64,000 bases of DNA from NCBI GenBank assembly GCA_028673005.1, contig CM054115.1, positions 193,820,370 through 193,884,369 on the forward strand, in the 5' to 3' direction. Each line of letters opens with the position of its first letter. Within the stretch, counting starts at the first letter, position 1. Shown piece after piece: positions 54,615 through 64,000 of the stretch. A model generated the notes under the pieces. It saw only the letters and a list, made by a program, of their open reading frames with translations, was not told the origin of the DNA and made no database searches. Source of the DNA: Tanypteryx hageni (lineage: Eukaryota; Arthropoda; Insecta; Odonata; Petaluridae). The position numbers were made by a program, and so were the translations under genes.

Positions 54615-55267
54615 AACGTAAGAAATGCTCCTTCAGGTCGGGGTTTATCATTCATTTTAATAGCCATTGTGCCCAATAGTACCGGAACAGGCTACTATCC
54701 TAATCCGCGTAGTGAAGAATATGATTACTATGTTTTTCCTTAATAATTTAAGATTCCGGCTAAATTTTTTCATCGGTTTATTAAATAAAATTATATTGAT
54801 TTTAAAACTTGGCGCGTTAGGTCGCCATTTATTTTTAATAGATGACACGCTTCTTTTGAGCATGCAGCCCGTTATGGAATTAATCGTACCTCATTGTTAG
54901 CTCGCAAGGTGTCGGGCGACGCTTCTGCAAATGACCGCTAGTGTGCAGCACAAGTCGCAGCGCCAACGACAACATCACGTCTGAGAGAATGAAGGGAATC
55001 CAAATACACGAGAAAGAGCCAAGAATCTCTATACTTCTAAGCCCGCGTCAGGACATGCGGAAGACAAAATGGATCCACACCTTATTACCGTAGCGAGAAT
55101 GGACGCAAATTGCGATCGAATCAATGGATCGGAAGCCTTAAAAGCTAACGCGCGTTCGGCAAAACACGTTCAAAAATTTAAGTTCCACCGCGCTTAATAC
55201 GGAAGCTAACCCCAAAGCTACGAAAAAGAGCCAACGTTATTCGCAAAAAAAGTAAAGGCGGCGCGGA

Positions 55268-55275
55268 TATAAATA
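55268..55275 (+). promoter_or_regulatory. TATA box candidate (TATAAATA)
   Basis: A consensus TATA box in CpG-rich sequence, preceded by GGCGCGGA. A start about 30 bp downstream would fall near 55300. The first ATG (55341) is followed at once by a stop, so any transcript would be spliced or untranslated here. No gene could be attached to it. Confidence 0.35.
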
Positions 55276-55724
55276 GCCCAAATCCTTTTCCTCCTGACGC
55301 ACGCCAAACGGTGAACGCACTCGGCGGCTCGAGGAACCAAAATGTATTAGGAGCTTAACGGAGCATCACCCAACAACCGTGCGAGATGGCGCCATGGCGC
55401 CGACCTTCGCCAACGAGCGGTGCCCGTGCCGCTCCCAGATACCGTAAGCCCCTCGCGTAAGCGAATCGCTCGATCCGATAGCGCGCAGGAGCAGTCCGTT
55501 GCGGCGGCGATTACGACTCGAGGAACGCGAAAGAGGCGACGGACAACCGAAAGGGAGCGGACGAGAGCGTATTTTGGGACTTCGAAATGACAACGAGAAG
55601 GCGAAATATCGGAGCCTATCGAACACGCGATTGAGAGAGAATAATCCGAAGGAGAAGATGGGGAGAGGCGGTAATGGGTTTTGAAACAGGAGGAAAATTC
55701 TGGTGTTGTTGTTGGTTTGTATTT

Positions 55725-55990
55725 CTGACAAATCAACCTCGTGGATTATTATAGCCATAACTTCTTCCACAACGAACACGCACACAGGCAAGGGAGGAGG
55801 GAAACCCGGTGCCGGCATCAGCCTGCTCTTAACGAAGAGCACCAAGGAGGCCAACTGCTTAACGTCCCTTAACGAAGGACGGAGCGCTGACTTGCGCGGG
55901 AAGATTCTGCCGTGGCCGGAAATCAAACCCGGGTCTTCCACTTGCCGGGCGGATATTTTACTACTGGACTATCGCGGAAGACAATTTCTC
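55725..55990 (-). repeat. SINE with tRNA-Gly-like head, minus strand
   Basis: The body is the same as at 31400-31690 and 54297-54390 (inverse of GAAACCCGGTGCCGGCATCA, and GGGACGTTAAGCAGTTGGCC). The minus-strand head has B box GGGTTTGATTTCC and an anticodon arm like tRNA-Gly, unlike the Leu/Ser-like heads of the others. The 191-codon minus-strand frame here is a by-product. Confidence 0.75.
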
Positions 55991-56169
55991 CCGTTTCTGA
56001 ACGCGGACAACTTGTTCGTGTTCGAGAGGTGCAAGAAGTTGTGACGAAAGGCGAAAAACGTGGAAAGAGACGATACATCTCAGCACTTATCCATGAAAAT
56101 TCGACAGCTTTTGAGTTTTTGTATCGCAAAGCGAAGGGAGGAGGACAATCCTTACCTCACTCTCCCATG

Positions 56170-58620
56170 CAACCCCATGCTTAGAGCATTGATACTTAGA
56201 TTTTATGCATCTTTGCCGACATAAAGAATAATTTTTAAATAATTTTAAACAATAATAGCTAACTTTTCTTTCTTTCGATTAATCTTTTATATTTTAAATT
56301 CTTCGTCTAATTCCCAAAGCAGTAGATAGATAAAGCCATTTGGCCTTTGTTTTGAAAGTTATTTACGATAAGTAAGTTTTAATTCACAATGACTAGAATA
56401 ATGTATTAGTGTTCTTTTCTAATTTGTTAAGACTGTGGAGTAGATTCGGTCTCTGGGATCGGGTTCCGTGGACCAGCGCTTATCGACCTCCGTGTTTATA
56501 GTCCCTTTATACACCTCGAATGATTGATAAGAGCCAGAAAAGGCGCCGCCGCTCCGCATAGATTCCATTTGGCACACAAAGGCCTTTAGCATGAGATTTC
56601 TCAGACAAATTTACAGTTTCCAAGTAAATATTTATCGCGTGAGGTAAAACAGAAATACGGCTCTTAGGAAAAACTATCTTATATTGCGAATAATCCAAGC
56701 TACAGCCCAGGAGCGAAATATCGGCTTTGCACGTTTGGAAATTCAGAGCTTATACAGAAGGACGATCTTTCAAAACCAAATTTAAATCGATTTTTACCGC
56801 TTTACTTGCATATTCGTCTGCTATTTCTAGTGACAACATTTTAGGCAAATATGAGCAATCAGCCCATCACAATATGGGCAAGAGCTGAGATAACGACCGT
56901 CTTGATGGAGCCAAAAGGCGTTCGGCAGATTCCATGCACTGAATGAATTGCCTACGTCTATCCTGTCCCCAATCATAACAAGTTTTCCAAGTAATGATTC
57001 CAAGGATAGGTCGTTCGTATCAAATTCTTCTCGATGACTTCGTAGTGGTAACATCAATATAAGCCTACAGTGTTTTACGATTGCGTTGTTTTCGGTCTCT
57101 GCAGAGAGAAAATACTTTTTATCCCTCAACTCTTTATTTTTAAATATTTTTCATATCGGAGTGATAAAAGCAGGGCCGTGGCGATAGATGAGGCGACCGC
57201 ATTAAGCGCCTCTCGGAAAGGACGCCGAAATAAGACCACGATGAACCACATTCCTATTTTTTCGATATTGTTTATTCCTGAGATATTTTTTCAAAAGAGT
57301 CACAAAGAACCGTCTTTTAAGTGTTTATAATGCCGAATTGACCTTGGGCTGCGCAGTACTATAATTGTACCGGAATTTCTCGGCGTGCACACGCAAATTA
57401 GAACAGTGCTCTTCTAATAAACATTCTTGTATATAATGTCGCAAGGACGATTCGACGGCTTATTTATTTATTAACTTTAAATACGTTACACCTGCTTCCT
57501 CTCCGTTTATTTTTTCTCAAAATTCAGATAAGTTTCATTTTACTTCAAGTTTTTATCTTGGACAACTGGGGCACATGTGTAAAATAAGTAGAGGCGTCAC
57601 ATTTTAGCTCCCCTCACGCAGCAACATTTCTGGCGCAGCCCTGGATGAAGGTGTCAGAAAAGACAATCTTTAACTTATCAATAAAAACTGAATATTATAA
57701 GTATGAGAAAACTGTCTTGTACTAATTTATACCCAAAGTCCTACATTTGAAAAAATAAATAAAAATGGAAAGGCGTTGGATTTATTCAAAACCGTATCCT
57801 GCAATTTGAATGCCTCTGTATTGACTTAAATTTGATTTATAAATTATATTACGCTCGAGAAAATTCTACCAAGAAGATTTCATGGATAAACGGAGGTGAA
57901 GATGAAATTATCGATATTCTCGCACATAGAAGTTTCTTAAATTCTTACCCGAGGATAATTACAACCAAAGATGTTTTGAGAATAGTTTACGGAAAATATA
58001 TTATTTCGCCCGTAGCTGGTAATTCGAAGGTTTCGCAAAACCTTCTGGGGGAAAGAGGAAACCAAGGAATTAATCTGGGAGGACGGAACGAACACCGGTA
58101 GCGGGTCAGCTCGGATCGATCGCCGAAAAAATGTTCCCAAAATAAGCAATCGCCCTTCGTTCGCCAAAAGAATCCCTCCGAGAGAAAGTCGCTCTCTGCG
58201 TCACGGATCGCAATCAGAAAGGGAAAGCGACGCTCCGAACGCCTCTTTCGCCTCTTCAAAGCACTCGCAGCACGCGAAAATAAAGTCGAAACGCGAACGT
58301 CTGTCGATGAAATTTCAAAACTGAGAGTAACGAGGGTTCTTAAATGTATGCCGCGGGAAAGCAAACTTGTCAGAACTCATCCGTTTTTATTTTTGAATAT
58401 TCATCGCTTCGGCCTTTTTCCTTTTGCCAGCGAAACGAAAACCACGAAATCTCAAAAATAAAACGAATCTTTCCTTGTTGACGCGACGCACAGAGCGTGC
58501 ATTTTCCTGGATTGATCTTTTGTTTATTCCATCTCTTATTTCTCTTAACTTTTGCACGTTTTTCGCAATATTTCAAATCAATTCTTTTAATGCAATACAA
58601 AATACCAAAGATGTGTCTAG
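56170..58620. other. CpG-rich intergenic sequence, nothing assigned
   Basis: CpG is frequent around 57930-58330. Several frames of 60-125 codons exist but none shows a domain, and they overlap on both strands, as expected in GC-richer non-coding DNA. Confidence 0.4.
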
Positions 58621-58623
58621 ATC

Positions 58624-58900
58624 AGTGGTTCCCAACCTTTTTGCAGGCGCGGCACCCTTTCAAAGACAAACAGAATTTCGCGGCATCCCAGCCTTCAAGC
58701 AACGTTTTTATATTTTCACAAACAAGTATTAAAGCCTTTGGACATATCCATTTGTTGGCATCACACAATAATCAATGTATTAGAGATGAAATTAATGCCC
58801 TAGTTACCTGTAAACACAACCAAATCGTTGATTTATTTACAAAACTACCTAATTTTTGGAGTTTTGACAAAATATTCGTACTCCAAATCTACAGGTAGTA
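58624..58900 (+). mobile_element. hAT-like left end
   Basis: CAGTGGTTCCCAACC with GGCGCGGCACCC at 58625-58660 is a typical hAT terminus. No matching right end was found in the next 2 kb, so this is a truncated copy or one end of a larger element. Confidence 0.5.
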
Positions 58901-60828
58901 AATAAAATGGCTTGGTCCCAATAAAAAGCTACATAAAGTCATTATATTATTGTGCACTGATTTCTTAGGACACGAAAATAGTTTCCAATTGAGCCATTTG
59001 CTGACATATATTAAAATTAAAGGAGCGTAGATCCGATATACAGTCAAAATACTCAATAATGCGGTATTCTCCTCAACCGAGAAGGTTGTTATGTGGCGAT
59101 TGTGTGGAAATTTGAAAAGTGAACGGCTACTTCGTCATTCGCTTGCGTTTGATCGAACGGCAGCGGCGATCCATTCCAGAATCGGACGTCCCCTCCACCA
59201 CTAGACACACACTCTCTTTGAGTTAACACACGGGGCCGTCACATGAGGTGAGTTCGAGAGGCGATCGCCTCATACGGCACTTCTCTAGGAACGTCCTTAT
59301 TCGTCGCATATCTTCACCTACGTTTATGTCGTGGCTGTATTTTCTCTTTTTGCTTCGGGCGGCAGAATTCCAAGCAACGGCCATATTAACGCATTTCCCC
59401 GCTTTTTCCAAGAACAAATAACCCAACTCACTCACTCTCTCTCTCTAGCGAAGTAAACATTCCAACCTTCACTCCCTTCCATTTTCATATCCCACGCAGG
59501 CCCCTAGACGCCGGCGCCATATTTCTCCCAAACGCCGTCCTTAATACACTTACTTCGGATCAAGGGGTCACATGCGGCGGGAGAGCCGTATATTTGTCTC
59601 CCGGAATAGCTTCCTATTACTTAATCTTATCTGATGAAATGCTTTTTAAACCGTCGTGCGAAAAGTAGAACTCAGGTATCGTTTTAATAACGTACGCATC
59701 GGCAGAAATATCGATCAGTTGATTCAACTTATGTATCGCAAAGTTATTTAAAAGCTAAATAATTTCAATCGGTTGAAGATAAAAAAAGGCATAAGACTTG
59801 AGCAAAGTTCGCGACTGATGAGGAGGAGACCGCGAGAATATGAATTGCGAGGCTCGCTGAAAAAGATCTCGATCCCAACCTAAAGGTTATAGTAAGACGG
59901 AAATTGGAGCAGTAACCTCCTTCATTTTTTCCTCTTTCTGCCTTGCTAATAAGGACCGCTCCTCTTGGTCTAAACTAAACTTTCTCGACGTGAGAAAAGG
60001 GCAGTTTCTTTACTTGGAGGACCGCATTTAAAGTCATTTGGCGGACGGAATAAGTCGTAGGAGAATCTGCGGTTTCATATATGTGAAAACCATATCAATA
60101 CAAATCTATATTGGGCGTGATATTTTCAAAAAGAAAGATATTACGAACTAATTATAAAATATGTTTTACGGATAGAATTTCCTTCATACCTCGATTCGGT
60201 TGTTCATCAGTATCCTAGGTTGTCGATCCGTGGCCTAAACTTCTGTTCGGATTTTCTAGAAAACTTTATTTTAAACGGTCAGCTCTCAAATTCGTTTATC
60301 ATTGTCTGTTTCTAGAGATCCTTATTCATTAAATTCAGCTAACACCGACTATTACTCTTAATTCCTTGGCGAATTAGCCTTTATGTTCCCTAGTATATTA
60401 ACACGATTGAGTCGATATCGTTAACCTCCATTCTATGCCGATCCGCTGTTTCCCAGAAAAATGTATGGAGAAAGAGGAAAAATTTTCTTTCCTATTTGAA
60501 TGTTTCTCCGTTTGCTTCTTTTCCCTTCGCTGCTCGGAGTTATATAGATCACTATCCTCGCTATCGGCGACTTAACGCTCGCGTGTGACGAAAAAGTTAG
60601 GAGTTTCGGTCGCGTGACCGCGAGAGTCGGTGAAACACGGACCGAGACGTGGAAATCGGAATAGGAATCTCGATCAATTGCGAGCGATCAGAGAGCGCGT
60701 GGTCGCGACCCTTTTCGCTCATTCGCCTGACGAGAGGCGCGAGGGAAATGAGGGGGCGCGTTTGGGAGGCAGATGCGATTGGCCATTGATTCCTCGAACC
60801 CCGCGGTCGGTACCTGTTGTGGTACTTC
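58901..60828. other. CpG-rich intergenic sequence, nothing assigned
   Basis: Dense CpG occurs around 59060-59620 and 60540-60790. A 70-codon minus-strand frame at 59223-59435 has no recognisable homology. It may hold promoter or untranslated exon sequence of an unseen gene. Confidence 0.4.
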
Positions 60829-60895
60829 CACCCCCCCCCCCTTTCCCTCCTCCTCCCCCCCTTTCCCCCCCTCCTCCCCCCTTTCCCTCCCACTT
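60829..60895. repeat. C-rich/CT-rich tract
   Basis: Runs of up to nine or ten cytosines separated by TTT or TCCTCC. The overlapping proline-rich and glycine-rich frames on the two strands are products of this composition. Confidence 0.9.
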
Positions 60896-61319
60896 TCTTC
60901 ATCGCCGCCTCACTGAGATCTCACTCGCCTTCTCCGTTTTTTCTTTCCCTCCTTCCTTCTCGTGTCCACTTTTTTCGCGATGGCTACGCGAAGACCTCTT
61001 CTTATTGCTCCCTCTCTTCCACCGCCGGCGTGAGGCCCATTCAGTCGGTCCCCTGGAAATGGGCCCCGCGCTTTATTAGGTGCCCCGCAAAATGCTCAAT
61101 TCTCATGTATTGATAGCGCAATTTTTTACCCTCTTTTCACGTGGAAATTGATTTTTGATAATGATTCAGGAACGGATTAACAAAATTATCTTTCTCTAAT
61201 GGAAAAACCAATTCAACTTACGCTTGCATGTTGGGGTTCCACTGTATTATTTGTAATGTACTACCTTTCGTATATTTCGAAGGTGGCTCGCCAGATACTT
61301 TTTATATTAAATATGGCTC

Positions 61320-61347
61320 ATGGTTTGCAAAAGGTTTAGGACCCCTG
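61320..61347 (-). mobile_element. hAT-like right end
   Basis: GGTTTAGGACCCCTG is the inverse of CAGGGGTCCTAAACC, close to the ends of the element at 52074-52509. No partner end was found nearby. Confidence 0.45.
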
Positions 61348-61387
61348 GTGTAGAGTGTTGTCAATCTCAGAACAGTAGCAGCAGCCA

Positions 61388-61410
61388 GTCTCTCTCTCTC
61401 TCTCTCTCCC
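61388..61410. repeat. (TC)n microsatellite
   Basis: Ten or more TC dinucleotides. Confidence 0.95.
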
Positions 61411-62243
61411 TCCCGGTTCATCCCCGAATCCCCCTTTCCACTGCGAAAGTGGGTAAGATTCTCATTGCGTGTGAAATTAAGACGAAGCATAAACAGAACC
61501 AAAACCCCAATACGTGAGAATGCTTATCCTTCTCTTCTCTGACGCTCTCTCAAAACACAAACGTATTTTTCACTTAATTTTCTCTGCCATTCGAGCATCG
61601 TGATCTTGTGTTCGTCGGCAAAACCACTTGCTTGTCCTTTTTTCCGATTTGATAAATTCTCTTAAATTAAAAAATACTCCAAAGTTCCTTTTATGTAAAT
61701 TTACCAAAATTTAACAATGGCTTTAAGAATACTACTCACAACACCTGTTATAGTTACATCCGCAGAATGCTCGTTTTCGAAACTTAGAATTATCACAAAT
61801 TAATTAATTAAAAAAGATTCGCAATAAGTCGAGAGCGATTCACTTCCCTTGCAATGTTATCAATAGAAAATGACATAGCATAGATTTAGAAATTTTATGA
61901 TATCTGTCAAGATTTTGCAGCAAAAAGAGCGAGAAAATTTATTTTTTAAATATTTTTCCGTATATTTAATAAAACTATTTGATTTTGTGATTTTATAAAC
62001 ATCTGTGATAGTTGGTCGTTCATGTTATGTGTAATTATTTTTGGTTATATTAATTTACTATCGTAATTGCCCGTCAAATATGACGGGTATGCGTGAATTA
62101 AGTATTAAATTGAAATAAAAAATTAATGAAACCAACTTGTATAAGCACTAAAAAGTGAACAATAAATATAAAATTAACATAATTGAGTGTTACAGAGAGT
62201 AAAAATAGTTTTGGGCGAATAGAAATTGTACGGCAAAGAAATC
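61411..62243. other. Intergenic, nothing recognised
   Basis: AT-rich after 61660; no feature identified. Confidence 0.45.
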
Positions 62244-62251
62244 CATTGCGC

Positions 62252-62577
62252 CAGTGGTGCCAAAACTACGGCCCGCGGGCCAAATGCGGCCCGCGAAGGG
62301 TTTTTGTGCGGCCCGCGAAGCTATGGCTAAAAAGCAATTCGAAAGTTTAACTCGCAAATTCTTACATTTTAATGAAAATTTCGATCATAAAACTTTAAAT
62401 TTTAAAATGTTACCCAAGAAAATCTTTTCACTTATATGGCACCTCAGAATGTATAGAAAAACTTCCGATTTAAACTCTAATCCGGACCGCCGAAGAATTG
62501 GCAACTTCCAATGCGGCCCGCCAAGGGATTCGCAACCACTAATGTGGCACGCCATTAGAAAGGTTTGGGCACCAGTG
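62252..62577 (-). mobile_element. hAT MITE, family A copy 3
   Basis: 326 bp with ends CAGTGGTGCCAAAAC and GTTTGGGCACCAGTG and an 8-bp duplication, CATTGCGC and CATTACGC. Internally it is the inverse of copies 1 and 2 (AAGAATTGGCAACTTCCAA). The 121-codon open frame here is not a gene. Confidence 0.88.
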
Positions 62578-62639
62578 CATTACGCTATACAACTCTTATT
62601 TGCTCAAAGCAATTATTAATTTATGGGACATTTAATTTT

Positions 62640-62712
62640 GTCTCTTACTCCCTCCCTCCCCTTTTGTCTCTCTCCTTCCTTTTTTCCTCTCTCCTTCTCA
62701 CTCTCTCTCTCC
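62640..62712. repeat. CT-rich tract
   Basis: (TCCC), (TC) and (TTCC) mixtures; the minus-strand Glu/Arg/Lys-rich frame over it is an artefact. Confidence 0.9.
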
Positions 62713-64000
62713 AATGAAATCATCTTAAACGTATTCCAAAGACATTTGATTTCGATATGAAAAATTCGGTTATGTTTGTTATGATCTGGTTTGGCTTTCA
62801 TGCACAATCAAGTCACTGTTTTTGTAAGTTATTTTTGTTTTAATTATATTGTTTAAGTAATTATTTGCAGAGGCAAAATGATTATACAAATATTTTCTGA
62901 AAATAAGAGGAAAATCGAAATAATAAGATACAATGCATAAAGAAGTAACTGAAATTTACTTGAAATATTTGAACAAATTATAAGTTATTTAAAACGTACT
63001 GAATTTAACTTAATAAATGAGTTATTTTAATCTTATTAATTCGTAAAAAAAACAGGATAAAATGTGAACGAACAGTCAATTCACACTCTTTTCCGAGTGA
63101 AGCTGGGCATTTCAGATAGTCAACTATAATTTATTATTGTTATTTTTGTACTGCAGCTCCTTTTAATCCTGTAAAAATGCTATGTCCTCTTTCTCAATTT
63201 CTGCTGATTCCCATTCTCTTTTCCTTCCTCCCTCTGATTACTAAATAGATTCAGTAAATAAGTTATACCCATGTATAAAAGTCTGACCCGTGTTAAAGCA
63301 CTAAATTGGTGCATTTATTATGAGGCCAACAACAGAATTCAACAATTGGGACAACAGTGACCGAATATAATAAAATGCGTGAAAACGTGAAAATTCGTAT
63401 TAAAACGTAATTTTTGGAGATTTACGAATGAGATTTAAATTCTTCTCTTCGCATAACTAAGTTAAATACCTCATCCTTGAAACGTTTGAAAATGTAAACG
63501 AAAAGGGTCTGCATTTCAAGAAATGGTTTCTGAGTGTGACATACGTATTTGCGATTCAAATTTATAACTTGGGTAAATTATAAGATTCACTGCAACAATG
63601 ACTATTAAAATAGTTAATTACAAAAACTTAAATGAGAAGTTAACTGAAAAGAAATTTATGAAAACACGATTTTAATTATAAAATATTCGGGCGCCTTCTC
63701 TCTCTTAAGTCAAAACAAAAAATCTGATGTGGCCACCACATGACTTTCCCCATATCTGTAATATTTCTAAAAATTCCAAATAGGTTACAAAATAATAAAT
63801 ATTTTAAGAAACTGCGAGAAGATTTTAAGGCTTTACAAAGAACAGAAACGCAAACCATAGCCTTCTGATATTGGATATAGCCACAAAGCTCCAACAATTA
63901 AGAAAAGAAAAAGGAGCGTTACTAACATAAGATGTAGCTAAGCGTCAATTGCTAACAATAGTCGTCGAAAGGTGGCGTGATGGTGAAAGCTAAAAATATA
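62713..64000. other. Right end of window, nothing recognised
   Basis: AT-rich sequence with short frames only and no repeat ends recognised. Confidence 0.45.

Noticed and set aside
55366..55941. 191-codon minus-strand open frame
   Set aside because: Its N-terminal third reads through the SINE at 55725-55990, and the rest is Arg/Ser/Pro-rich translation of CpG-rich DNA with other long frames overlapping it. No domain recognised.
59223..59435. 70-codon minus-strand frame in CpG-rich DNA
   Set aside because: It could be a first exon of a neighbouring gene, but there is no homology and no convincing downstream exon.
60597..61079. Proline-rich and glycine-rich frames on both strands
   Set aside because: They translate the C-rich and CT-rich tract at 60829-60895.
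62254..62619. 121-codon plus-strand frame
   Set aside because: It coincides with a hAT MITE defined by its ends and 8-bp duplication.

Overview
The window is metazoan nuclear DNA, most likely from an arthropod. The evidence is a 45-kb GT-AG spliced gene with introns up to 11 kb, AT-rich sequence, abundant microsatellites, tRNA-derived SINEs, a CR1/Jockey-type LINE, piggyBac, hAT, pogo/Tigger and MULE-like DNA transposons, and a multi-copy Cys-rich transposon-associated protein family common in arthropods. The species cannot be named from this; a chelicerate or a hemimetabolous insect are guesses.

Only one host gene is well supported: a ZYG11-family (ZYG11B-like) substrate receptor of a Cullin-2 RING ubiquitin ligase. 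It lies on the minus strand, with its start codon at 49874 and its twelfth recognisable exon ending at 4617. The twelve exons join in frame to 788 codons. They carry an Elongin BC box, a Cul2 box, leucine-rich repeats and the armadillo-like domain with the Gly/N-degron pocket residues conserved. Roughly the last 110 residues must lie beyond the left edge.

The introns are full of mobile DNA. Intron 12 (1-4616) holds a Tigger transposase split by a hAT MITE, and a pogo-type MITE. Intron 11 (4747-13210) holds a three-level nest: a MULE/foldback-like element inside a piggyBac inside a hAT MITE. Intron 10 (13398-20289) has an element with perfect 25-bp inverted ends, a hAT MITE and the decayed Cys-rich gene. 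Intron 7 (21086-31994) contains a head-to-head array of about 0.77-kb units. Intron 6 (32136-36694) contains a foldback palindrome and a 3.9-kb composite inverted repeat with a LINE ORF1 remnant at its centre. Intron 5 (36833-45855) has a truncated LINE with an array of its 3' ends, a pogo-type fragment and a second decayed piggyBac. Intron 3 has a second foldback palindrome of the intron-6 family, flanked by a 14-bp target duplication.

Right of the gene (about 50-64 kb) no coding gene could be supported. This part is richer in CpG, notably 54.9-61.1 kb, and holds hAT MITEs, SINEs, C- and CT-rich tracts and one good TATA box. It may be regulatory or contain untranslated exons of a neighbouring gene.

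The least explained structures are the two palindromes with a hammerhead-like core (32.3 and 47.5 kb), the boxed-unit array (22.7-27.5 kb) and the composite hairpin (32.6-36.5 kb).
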